From: Halicephalobus mephisto
Lineage: Eukaryota; Nematoda; Chromadorea; Rhabditida; Panagrolaimidae
Assembly: GCA_009193035.1 (NCBI GenBank)
Contig: SWDT01000204.1
Span: 124,001-188,000, forward strand
DNA length: 64,000 nucleotides
Reading direction: 5' to 3'
Position numbers and translations under genes: made by a program. Shown here piece by piece: positions 37,001 through 47,524 of the stretch. The notes beneath the pieces are model-generated. The model had not been told where the DNA came from. It was given only the letters and a program-made list of their open reading frames with translations, and made no database searches. The stretch's first letter is position 1. Every line of letters begins with the position of its first letter.

Positions 37001-37105
37001 GAAAAAACTCACTAAAACGGCACTTTTTTCGTGCTCCTCGATATGATTCGCGAATTCGATGCAATTAGTCGTCGTGAATCCGCATTCAGTACAAGCATTC
37101 ATCAT
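34010..37105 (-). CDS. hbl-1: Hunchback-like C2H2 zinc-finger transcription factor (HBL-1)
   Basis: HBL-1 is a nuclear repressor that sets developmental timing in nematodes and is a target of let-7-family microRNAs. Exons 37013-37105, 35384-35809, 34402-35340 and 34010-34357 all join in phase 0 to 601 residues. Eight C2H2 fingers are visible. There is one at the N-terminus (CTECGFTTT...HIEEH). A middle block follows: CPHCNFTT...HLEAH, CDICQMQF...HRMRH, CRYCFKKF...HSMTH, CPVADC...HLEDQH and CKRCSLLF...HYQTKH. A C-terminal pair, CGHCGIVF...HKGLH and CNLCGAMC...HMISSDH, has the hunchback/Ikaros dimerisation-finger style. A PAKKRR-like nuclear signal lies between the blocks. The 1.2-kb first intron is the longest of the gene. 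The ATG at 37105 is the first available; 5' exons could exist upstream. Confidence 0.88.
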
Positions 37106-40100
37106 TCGAATCGGGAATTAACGTCTTGGTCGATTACCCAGTTTCCTGGATTACTGGACAACAGCTGAAACGAAAGTTATAAACAAGACAGAAGAATCCA
37201 CGAAAACAAGGAATGGATGACAAGTATAATGTCGCGAGAGGACATCTCGAATCAACCGAGTTTTCGGTCAGTTGAGGGGTTCTCCGGAGGTTCAATTGAC
37301 CTCCTCATTGGGGATGGAGGGTTTAGCTTTATCCAATCAACTTGAAAGGGTTCTACTGGCTCGATGAAGAGTTGTTTGTGTGGACGACAGGTAGGCCAAC
37401 TTTGGACCTCGGCGCAAAAGCCAAACAAATCCTTTGCGGCAGGACTGTCGGTTGGTCGATCCGAAGGAATGAGCTATATTCCTTTTGGAGAAAGACAGTA
37501 CAGAAGCTAAGTCACCGGAACCGGTAGTCCTTGAGTAAATATGGCAAGTCCATCCTTATGGATACCTGGTCAACTTAAACCCGAAAGACGAGCTCGAGGT
37601 TTGTCAAGGCACTCCTTCCCAGAACTCATCTAATTGCAAACCTTTACAAACCAAAATGCCAATACAATTCCATAAAGGAGCTACAGAATACTGATTAACA
37701 CTGTCCACACTCGGATGAACATAGCAGGATAGAAATTAACAACTTTTCTGTACTTAATTTTTTTCGGATCAGTGAATATTTAGTCAATAGCCTCAATTAA
37801 TGGAAGATGCTTGTCTGGAGGTTTTGGAAAGCAGTTTGTACTCTCTTACTAATAACCGTAATCACGAGACCAGAATTTTGACATCCTCAGATTAACTCAA
37901 CTCGGACTCCTTTGTGTAAATGGACCACCAAAGGTCAAAGGCCCACCTTTCAGATTGTCTTAAAGTCCACAAACAAATCTAGATTGACTAAAGCTCTCCA
38001 CTCAATGGCTTAATAGGGAATTAAGGGATACAGTAGTCATCCACAACATTAACGAATTTCCATCAAAATTGTGGAATAAAAAGTAAGGCCAAAAACTGGG
38101 CGGATTTTGTTTGTTTCATGAAAAATCCAAGTTTGGATTATCCGGGCTCTTTCACGTTTTCAGGCAAAAAAGATAGATAGAGGGATTTCCGAAAAAAGAA
38201 AAAAGTTAGGACTTAGAAAATCCGACGTTGATTGGAATTTAACAATTCGAAAAAACCCGGCAAGTTGGTTTCAACCAGTATCCTGTACTCTTATTTTGGT
38301 GTACTTTATTCATTCCTCAGAAGAAATCGCATCAGTCAATTTTTCCTGTTCTTTCGAGAGTCCCTGGGATGACGAAACCTTTAATGAGCCAGAGAACTTG
38401 CGCAATCAGAGGGTCTCCATCTCCTCGTTTGTCCGAAAAGGAACACGTAGAAGCGCACCGGAAGATTGAAAGCGAAAATTTCCTTCTATTGTCGAGAGTC
38501 TGACTCCCGGGACCGTTGGAATTCAGTCTTCGCTCATTTGGTTTTCCTTTATTTCGTCAATCACTTTCTTTTCCAAGGTCGACAGTTAAGCAATCTGGTG
38601 GAACCGAAACAGAAAGATGAAACAAGTCCTTCATCAGAAGGGAAGAACACAAATCGAGCTTGGCTACTGATACAACCTGATGACTGTATCGTAAGATCTA
38701 GGAATTGCGTGCTTGGCCAAATCTCGGGTGATCTATTCCTGTTCGTTGGAAAAAGCCCGACTGCCGAAAACTTACCACAAGAGATGAAAGTCCGATACAG
38801 GATCCAAAAGTGTGCCTTTTTATTTTTGTTATCGGAATTGCCGGATCAACAAAGCGCGTTGTACAAAAATGAATTTAACGAAACAGACATGGAAAAATCA
38901 AGATTTGTTTCTATTTTCCCAAAAATGGCGATGAAAAGCTTAGTAACCAGAATCAAAGCAACCGGAAGCCAAGTTTTGAAAACAATCAAAACGAAATCAT
39001 GAAGGGGAAACCTGGGAAATGAAACCAAGTCCTGGTCCCGGTTACTTTTTTGACAAAACTTTAAAAGGGGCGTCGTTGTTTCCGTCGTCTGAGAAACGAA
39101 ATAGAAGGAACGAAAATCAACGCTACTGGGCCTGCCCGAATTCCTGGAGGAAAGATTGGAAATGACCTTGAGTTTTCGTTCTGGCAAAAAAACTTAGGAA
39201 TGATAGAAATAAAACGGTAAAACTTAGTAACTTGGAACATGAAGTCAAACATAAAAACGAAAACGATTTGAAAAATCCAACTTTAGGATTTCTTTGTTGT
39301 TGACTTTCCAATTAATAACTTTTATTTACGCGGTTGATTCACGCACTTTTATGGAAACGAGAATTCCGATCCCAAGAATTTGTGATAAAAAAAATCCAAA
39401 CTACACGAAAAATGAAACTTTTGCCTGGAGTACGCAGGATAGACGTAATCCGAATAGTGCGTCCTGGACTGGAAGAAAAACCCGAAATGATTGGGATTTG
39501 AAATCGAGTATCTAGATATATGGATTTCGATTTTCAAACACGGAAAGCAGGTTTAGATTATGTGGTGGAAATGAAGCACGAGAACCGGACAGGACAAATC
39601 GGATCAACAGGTAGAACAACATGATAACTCCAAAATGAGCATCCGAATAATGAGAGGTGGATTTACGACTTGGGAAATATGGAAGAATCTTTATTGTCAA
39701 AGTCTTCCAATCAAGTGGCCAAGGACTTAGAAAAACAGATATCTAGTTAACTTTGAGTGTCAGGTTCATTTACGATAGCGCGTTGTTTTTATGGCCCGGG
39801 ATTCGGTTACAGTCCGTGTTCCAGATTGAGGGTCACACGGCGATAGGTGAAAGATTAGATTGTTTGCCTGGGACCCCAGTGCCAAAGTTTCCATCGGCAT
39901 TACGTCATTTTGAATGAGTGGATTGAGTACTCTGGTAATTATCATTTTTGATGAACCCTATTCCAGAGGTATTCCCAAGGCCGGATTAAAGTTAGAATTG
40001 TCCATGAACTACTATGAAATGGAAGAATAACTTCATGAAGGAAAATCGTTTAAACATAAATGGCGCAATCGACCTTTAATAAGGTGGCAAAAAGAAGAGC

Positions 40101-42327
40101 GCCTTTGCGTTTCCAGGACCGGCCAATCGGAAGAGATTACGATCATTTCGGAAGAGTCAAGTTGTCGTCAGTTTTTTTGGAGCGCATGAAAGGGAGAGTC
40201 TTTTTGATCAATGGATGCGACTCCAAGCATCGGCAGGAATGTCAAATGCCGACCTTGCCTGCTTCTAATCTCGGTCAGTTATCAGCAAAAACGGAAAATA
40301 GGTCCAGAGACAGGTCATTCATTTATCGGAATCACTGTCGTGCCGAAAACAAATAGACCTTCTCTGGAGAGAAAATCGAATCATAAAGATAAATCCCAAT
40401 GTTATTGAAGACGGGGGAAATGACCTTCTGGAAGTTAGGGTATTCTATTCGGAGATAAAGCACTTTTCAGATTACTGTACAGAGGAAAGATAGAAATTTG
40501 GTCGGACTCCTAGTTTGTAAATTGCATAAACAAAAACTTGACAGCTTGGATTCCTGGCATTTGTTGAGATCTAAATCTGTTGCAGAAACAAACTTATCCA
40601 CGAGAAAAACCAGATGGCCTAACTTCAAAATGGAAATATGGTCCTCCAGATAAACAAAATTCCCACGAAAAGATCAAAATGGAAAGCCGATCTACTTGAA
40701 CTTTTAAAATCATAAAGTTTTTCCATTTTTGTATCCTTGAATCGTTTTACAGGACATTTGCACATATTTGATGTAAGAACAATTGAAATTTTTCAATTTA
40801 AGACAAACGTGGTCGATTAATTCATGACTCCAGAGAGATCAATTACTTGGAAGAACAAGAAGAAAACCGAAACGACCAGGCAGTAAAGAATTGAAACCAG
40901 AATGCAAATCGCTGGATGCGCAACATTTCCATTTTGCCTTGAAGCCAAAGTCGCAATGAAAATCCACGCAAGTATCCGGTCGTCTAGGACTATGATCCCG
41001 TTGAAGAATGGAATCTGGATATCTGCCGCGTTTATTTCGGCTTTTTCGATTCTGGTTTTGTGTTTTAAACGACGAAACCAGACAAAATCCAGACTCTGCA
41101 AATCCTACGTAATCGAGTCGTTAAAATTCATCTTATGCAAATAAAACAATGATCCCAGGAAATTACATATCAAGGTGACGAGAAAACCAGAATTGCCCTC
41201 AGGGCGATAACATGAAAAATTGTCTTTAGACAAGCGGTTCCAGTTGCTGACAAAGACCTGGCTAAAAATGCAACTTTGACTCGGAAAAGGTCGTAAAATT
41301 GGTAAACTAGGTAAATCTGTGGAATGAAGGAAATAGGGCCGAATCCTAGCAGCAACTTGGTTTTACTTTCTTGCCAGGCTTATAATTGGATAATGACGGC
41401 TCGCCCGGAAATAACAGGTGAATTGCGCTGCTTGTAAAGTCAGTTTTTCGAATTCATGCGTGAAAATTTACCAAGTTTTAATTTTATATCTGGATAATTC
41501 AAGAATCCAAATTTCCCTATATTATTTAAATAAATTACCACGTTATAAGTTTTACACTCTAGGACAATTATGGATAACGATGTTTGAACCTAGTTCTCAA
41601 GGGATTTCCAGTTTTGCTGACGGTTAAGAACCTCGGAATGCAATGAACAAATGTACATGTGCTTTTTATAACTAACAAACATCAAGAAGCAACTAGACGA
41701 AGTGTTCCATATTATTAAAGAACAAACTACGGGAACAGAATTCCCTTCAATTAGATATCCAGAATGATAACCTTTCTGCAACTAAGAATTAGCGAGTTTT
41801 TATGAGAAAAGTAAAGATTGCAGCTTTTCGAAAAAGATTCAGCTTGGATTAAGCCTGGAAAGCGCTTAAGCTTCTTTCACAGGTAATTGGCAAGCTAGAT
41901 AAGGGATAATCGCAGTTGCCTCCAGGGGAAGTCCAGCTTGGAAACAAAAACAGATTATTCTCGACTTAGTTTTTGGAAGTACTTTCCTATGTACTCTGGA
42001 GAACTTTTAATCATACCTATTCCCGAAAAATACTGGTTACTCTATACCTGCCTCACTTTTCCAGTAAAAGTTAACAACTTCTTGTTAGAACGTCACGGAT
42101 CTTGTGGGCGCCGCAGCTGACACGACTTTTTCACTTTCTAATGTAGTTAAACTTTTCCCCATTTCTGAACATGGACTTTTCCAAAAAAAGGTGTTTGACG
42201 CAGGACAACTTTACTTCAGCAAGCTAACCTAATATTCCAGTTAAGAATATGGAGTTGAGGTCTCGTTATCCACGAAAATCACCTGTCGCCCGAAAAAGCT
42301 TTTCCTTTAATCTCAATATTTTATTCC
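37106..42327. other. 5.2-kb gene-free region upstream of hbl-1
   Basis: No gene could be supported. The longest frame (38466-39002, plus, 178 codons) has no ATG at its start, no motif and no homology that I recognise. Composition is less AT-rich than in the other intergenic gaps. The position directly upstream of a developmental regulator suggests regulatory DNA, which is inference. No tRNA, tandem repeat or transposon ends were recognised. Confidence 0.45.
42320..42325 (-). terminator. Polyadenylation signal of the acyltransferase gene
   Basis: AATAAA on the minus strand starts only 2 bases after the TAA stop, implying a very short 3' UTR. Confidence 0.55.
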
Positions 42328-44140
42328 TTAATTAATAATTTCACAAGTGGACGTATAGCGAGACAATCTCTTGTAGTACTTGTCTCTTGTAAGAGCTACC
42401 ATCTTCTCTGGAACACGTGAGCGTTTCAGTTGGCCATCCCACTCCAGATTTATCAAACCCGCTCTGATCGCAATTGTTTTCTTGACTCTGTTAGCAAATT
42501 GAATAGCATCCTCATTCGGAAGCTTCTGCATAGGAGGCAAGTACCATACATGGCAAATTATAGCCCATGAAGACATCATTTGAACAAGGTATTCGAGCCA
42601 TCCTTGATCACTGCTGTTCCAGAAGGCATCACCAAATCTCGGATCGTATTTCATGGCGATTGGATATACAGTTTGACTCGTCTGAAAACAATAACTATCT
42701 TCGGACATAAAATAAGACATACCTCAAATGATCCTTTACGGAACTGCATCACGGACGTATTATTTATGCAGGTACCTTCTGGGAAAATAAGGACGGGAAG
42801 ATTATTGGGGTTTTCCGCATGTTTTCGTAGCCTGAAACCAACAAAATCTTATTCAAAAAACCCCTTGTCATTATCAGTTGTAAAAAACTTGTAACCGTAA
42901 GTAATTAGCAGAAATTCACATGCAAAATTATAACTAAAGAACACTCACGCAGCAGCAACATGAGATCTGTCACGTGATTCAGACCGTTCAAACCAAATAT
43001 GATTAGTAGCTCTTGACAATGCACGTTGGATGAACCCAAGAAGACCGGGATGCTTTTGACCAATGAGAGCGTAACAGTGATCCGTATTCAGGATCATGGC
43101 ATCAATTGGAGAAGTGTGGTTGGCGACACAGATCCCTGAAAACTACGGTAACTATTTCAAGAAACAGTCATGCATACCTCCATTCTTGGGCTTATTATGC
43201 CCATCATGGAAATATATTACAGCCGTCAAGCAGCGAGACAAAATACGAAAAGATGTCAGCATACACTTCTCGTTCAAATTACGTTTCATCTGACCATCGG
43301 GTAATAAACCAAGAACTGCCGTACTCATAGATAGGAAAATAAGGCCAATGAAGAAGATTACCAGTCTAATAGGTACTAGGAAACAATATCGGAATAGAAA
43401 ACCCAAATAATACAACAAATTCAATTTCCAGCTAATAAACTCACACCAGAAATGGCTTGTTCTGGTCATCATATTCCAGCAAGCCAGTTTCTCCGCCTCA
43501 AACCTGCAGGTAACCGAATCCTCGACAATCGCTTCAATCCCTGCTTTCAAAAAATACACAGAATCATCGAGAACTGCTCTTCCACGCCCACTGACAATTT
43601 CATCGTCTAATTCATCTATCCGGTTAACATCAGTAGATCGTACAATTATACTCTGAGCAGAAGCTGTCCTTTTGGAGAGTCCTTTCCCGTCGATGGAGCC
43701 TAAAAATCAACTTTTCACAAGCAAAACAAAGTATTAAACGTACTTGCTCCAGAATCACTTCGTATAAAGCTAGGGAAAGTTTCGCTAGAAGGCAGACTGC
43801 AATCTGAAGCATAGCCAGAAACTATAAAAGAATCATCGTCATCCGTTTGTGTATCGTACTCCTCATTATCATCGTCGCCAGTGACAAAGAGTCTTTCCTG
43901 GATTTTTGCAGTCCGGATTTCACCCGCAGCCCACTGAAAATCTCGTCAACATAATTTCCTACTGCCCAAACTAACCTCGAATATCCAGAGCAGACAACTG
44001 ACATACATCTCCCGAATTCCAAATGACTTTCCGAAGCTGGCTAACATGATAACTGTCAGTATCAGAATGAGCAAGGGTGGGAACATAAATCCGATCAGCA
44101 GTAAAAACTGCTCTGCAGAAGGAAAAACAAACCAATGCAT
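42328..44140 (-). CDS. Glycerol-3-phosphate acyltransferase, GPAT3/GPAT4 type
   Basis: Transfers an acyl group from acyl-CoA to glycerol-3-phosphate, the first step of triacylglycerol and phospholipid synthesis, in the ER membrane. Exons 43976-44140, 43744-43933, 43178-43699, 42949-43135, 42723-42831 and 42328-42681 join in frame to 508 residues (human GPAT4 has 456). An N-terminal membrane segment (about 13-37) leads to SFGIREMYVSCLLWIFE, close to GPAT4. A non-conserved acidic stretch follows (about 75-95, with DDDNEEYDTQTDDDD-like composition). Conserved blocks include EAEKLACWNMMTRT, two membrane segments, the NHTSPID catalytic block (about 298-304), FPEGTCINNTSVM (about 370-382) and YPIAMKYDPRFGDAFWNSS. 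The closest C. elegans genes would be acl-4/acl-5. It is head-to-head with the SMR gene, 741 bases apart. Confidence 0.93.
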
Positions 44141-44881
44141 CTTTGACTATCAGTAGGACACGAGAAAGAATATGAATGAATGATGGTTAGGCAATATATA
44201 GTCGTTTCATGGAATAATCATGATTAGGAATGACGAGAGGCCACTGGAGGCAAGCTGAAAAGATAATCACCTTATATTTCGCACGAATTAAAAATACAAA
44301 ATAACACGTCCATATTCTCGACTCATATAAAAATACACCGTTCAGAATAGAAACGAAACGAAATATTCATCGTTCACAACAATTGAGGACAAACTACATC
44401 AAGAGATCTGTCCTATTTGTTATCGACGACCAGCAAACTAATCTCCATAATCAGTTTGTGGTCAAGAACATTGGTAGATAACGAAAACACAGAAAACGAA
44501 ATAAATCTCAGGTAGAAAGGTGAAGCATGACGGAAAGTAGTAATAAGAATGTAAACCAATTGTAGAAAGACGAGTCACAATGAGAAGAGAGCAACAATGA
44601 AATGCGCAGTCAGCTGGGCGCGAGACAATTCCCGCCAGCTGAAAATCGAACAGTCATGACTTTTTTAGAAGAAATAGTGCTGTTTGTTTTTTCCAGGAAA
44701 GCGGTCCTACTGCCAAATTCTCCATTTCTGTTTTTTGGCAGACAAATTTGATTCTTGAAGATAAAAAGTTCCTTATCAACGCTCCATGGTCTTGACACGA
44801 AAGAATCCAACACACATTCCTTTAACCGGTTCTTTGTTCACATGATTTCAGGTTCAATGTCTCTGGGTTTCTGGAAGTGTT
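44141..44881. other. Divergent promoter region of GPAT and SMR genes
   Basis: 741 bases between head-to-head start codons. No coding signal. An acceptor ending at about 44851 is followed by an in-frame open stretch into the SMR gene, so an upstream exon or a trans-splice site is possible. No other structure was noticed. Confidence 0.5.
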
Positions 44882-46017
44882 ATGAGGAGGAAATCGGTGG
44901 AAGATCAGTTATCTGCCTTTGAAGCCACAATTAAGGATTTGGACAATTACACAAAGTCTTTTGCACTCGAAGTCCTCGTCGATTGTGATCTAGACGTAGA
45001 GCGTGCATGCTACCTGCTAGATTTAAAACTCGCACCTTGCCAATTAAGTATTTTTCATACAGATTTAACAGATTTTCTGAAGACTCTGCCTCCTTTGACC
45101 ACCGACGAAAGAAAACGGAAAATCGCTGAAATAACTAACTCGTAAATACCTTGTTCTAGTTAATTACTTATATCAATATTTTCAGTTGGGTATCAGAATC
45201 GAACGAGCGCATACAAACTAAAGATTCTGAAGCTGACAAACTCAGTAAGTGGCAAAGAGATAAACAACAAGAGCTAATGATGGAGATAGAACCTAATCAA
45301 CAAGATGTTGTTCGAGAACTTTTACGAGATACCAAGTAAGTGCAATGATTTTCCTTACTAAATCCTTCAGTTCTGTTACAGCTTCGATATTCATCAGGTT
45401 CGAGAAATTCTGAATCTCCCACCACTCGCTCTTGATGACGTCGACCCGGAATCACCTGAGTACGAAGCTCTTACTGAGTTCAAGGCGATTCTACATGAAG
45501 GACGACCTCAAGGCGAGCACAACGAAGCTCTTCAGATGCTTCGTGAGAACAAGTTGGTCAAGAGATTCAGATTTTGAAGTAATAACTGGATTTCAGATAT
45601 AACGTACAAGAGACTTGCAGTCAGATCGGACTTTGTCGAATCAAACCGAAACCAAGAAAACGGGATAAACAAATCAAGTTCCTCCCAAAGTACAATAAGA
45701 ATCAACAGAAACTTCCCGAGTGGCCAGATGATGAGAAAATGGTGAAAGCAGACTACGATGTACAAATTGAAAATCACCCCTACATCATCGACCTCCACTA
45801 CTACACACTCCAAGAAGCTAGTGAATGTATCGACCGCTTTATTAGCTACCATAAGAAGCTAGGGACGCCGGAAACGTTCATCACAACGGGAAGGGGAGTG
45901 AACTCAGCGAGTAAAAGTACAATCAAGAAACAGACAATCAAGCAGTTAAAGGAAAACAACATTAAGTTTGCAGTTCATCCAGGGAATCCAGGGCAACTGA
46001 TAGTCACTTTTTCTTAA
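44882..46017 (+). CDS. CUE-like plus SMR-domain protein (N4BP2-like)
   Basis: SMR domains are putative nucleic-acid endonuclease or binding modules. In metazoa they occur in N4BP2-type proteins with ubiquitin-binding CUE domains, and the C. elegans relative NONU-1 cuts mRNA in No-Go decay. Exons 44882-45141, 45186-45335, 45382-45552 and 45597-46017 join in frame to 333 residues. Residues about 8-45 form a helical CUE-like segment (ALEVLVDCDLDVERACYLL). The C-terminal SMR domain starts at IDLHYYTLQEA with the DLH motif (about residue 258) and contains the TGRG motif (TTGRGVNSAS) and the final VTFS strand. No kinase domain is present, unlike vertebrate N4BP2. The start is the first ATG after an acceptor at about 44851, and an extended N-terminus is possible because the frame stays open to it. 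Confidence 0.85.
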
Positions 46018-46146
46018 ATTTAACATGCCACGAATTCTCATCGATTATGTGATATGTGCGTGTATGGGTCCAATTTTTCAACACCTCGATTTTTGCATTA
46101 ATGAACAATGAAATAATTCATAAACCTACATAACAAACTAAATTCC

Positions 46147-46926
46147 CTAATCGTGATCGGCAGGAATGTTGATGTTCTTTGTCAGAATATCAAAAGCTGC
46201 CTCATTTCTGTACTGACGACGGTCCAGAGATAGTAGTAGTGGTCTTCCGTAGACAAAGCAAGTAGCCAATGGCAACCAAAGCTTCTTAGATTCGGGGGCG
46301 ATGGCGGAATCGACTACGTCCTCCGCTTTGAAGCGCAACACCTTCTTCTGGAGGAAAAAGTTGTAGTGTACGGTCGTAAATGTCTAAAATGCCCATTCTC
46401 TCAATATCCATATATGAAAACCAAACCTTGCTCTCAGCGTTATAATAAACATTGGCGACGAAACGTTTAGCTAGGAAATGGAGTAATAACGGTGTGAACG
46501 TAAGCAGTCCCAGGAAGGAATTTGCTATCACAGCGAAGACCATCATCGAAGGTCTTTCTACCGCCGCATCCCATAAGTAGGTAGTCAGGACGGGGATCAT
46601 GACGACACCTGCTGCAGAACTTCCCAAGGAACATAGCTGTAAAGGTCATTCTCGAGTTGATTTCATATATGAAAACTTACCTTTGCTCCAACAACTCCTT
46701 TCCTTAATAAATCGGTAGGTGTTGAACCTCCAGCTCCATTCTCTTTCAAATGTATGATCGAAACCCCGAGGTCATCAGGTGGGACTTGAGAAAATGGAAG
46801 AAGTTGGTTACTGGTCGTTGCTGAGGAGAAACATCTACGGCTCAGCTTTGGGATGCTTATGGTATTCTCCCTGAAGTAGATAGGTATCCTTTGAATTGGC
46901 CTGGTGCAAACCCGTAAATACATCAT
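46147..46926 (-). CDS. tmem70: TMEM70-like mitochondrial ATP synthase assembly factor
   Basis: TMEM70 is an inner mitochondrial membrane hairpin protein needed for assembly of ATP synthase (c-ring) and complex I. Exons 46681-46926, 46427-46636 and 46147-46383 join in phase 0 to 230 residues. The N-terminus is basic and hydroxylated without acids (MMYLRVCTRPIQRIP..., RRCFSSATTS), a good mitochondrial presequence. Two membrane segments (about 87-105 and 113-130) flank a short loop. The family signature TPLLLHFLAKRFVANVYYN followed by TFTTVHYNFFLQKK is clear. The start codon is 22 bases after a splice acceptor (mRNA from 46948), consistent with trans-splicing. It is head-to-head with the glucosidase II gene, and its 3' end converges on the SMR gene, 129 bases away. 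Confidence 0.85.
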
Positions 46927-47524
46927 GACAATGGGGATTCAGAAGAGGCTGAAAGTGGTGCGAAATCAGTTTGGGAGGAAAGCCAGAAAGCAACGACGGT
47001 CCTAAAGCGACCTTGTCTAGATTAGTTGGCAAAACCCATTAGTTCATTTCGACAGATCTTTCTAGATTCTTCAGTTGCTATTTCACCATCAGTGCAGTAA
47101 AGTCAGTTCTGATTTGTTCAACTAAGCTTGGATGTTGACATTAGATGGTGATGAATCTCAATGGAATGCGTTTCCATGGATTCCTTTCGATAGAACTTTC
47201 GAGAGGTCTTTCTGTGCAACGTCATTCTTGTTTTGTATACTTTATCTCTTCTCCGATTTCGTTTTATCAGTATACTGTTGTTATTGTTGTTGTTAAAGTT
47301 ATAGATTGGTTATATTTTTACTCAAGAAAATGGAAAAATCTCGAAACAAAGTGGACGGTCGTCAAGCTAACCGTGACCTAGTTTCTACCTACCGTTCTCG
47401 TTCCTCTCTCATTCACTTTTGTGCACCGAAAGTTCTTGAATCTAATGCAGACGTGTCAACTTTCGATTGTTTTCATTTAATGATTTACCGTTTTCAGATC
47501 AAAATATCGTAGAATCGGGTCTCT
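46927..47524. other. Divergent promoter region of TMEM70 and glucosidase II genes
   Basis: 598 bases between head-to-head starts. It holds a splice acceptor on each side (mRNA from 46948 on the minus strand and from 47498 on the plus strand). No coding signal of its own was seen. Confidence 0.6.

Noticed and set aside
38466..39002. 178-codon open frame on the plus strand upstream of hbl-1
   Set aside because: It begins at a non-ATG codon, has no domain, signal peptide or splice context, and other frames overlap it. Its amino-acid make-up looks like translated non-coding DNA.
44868..44881. Short in-frame N-terminal extension of the SMR protein upstream of 44882
   Set aside because: The frame is open back to an acceptor but has no ATG; an upstream exon could not be identified, so the first ATG was used.
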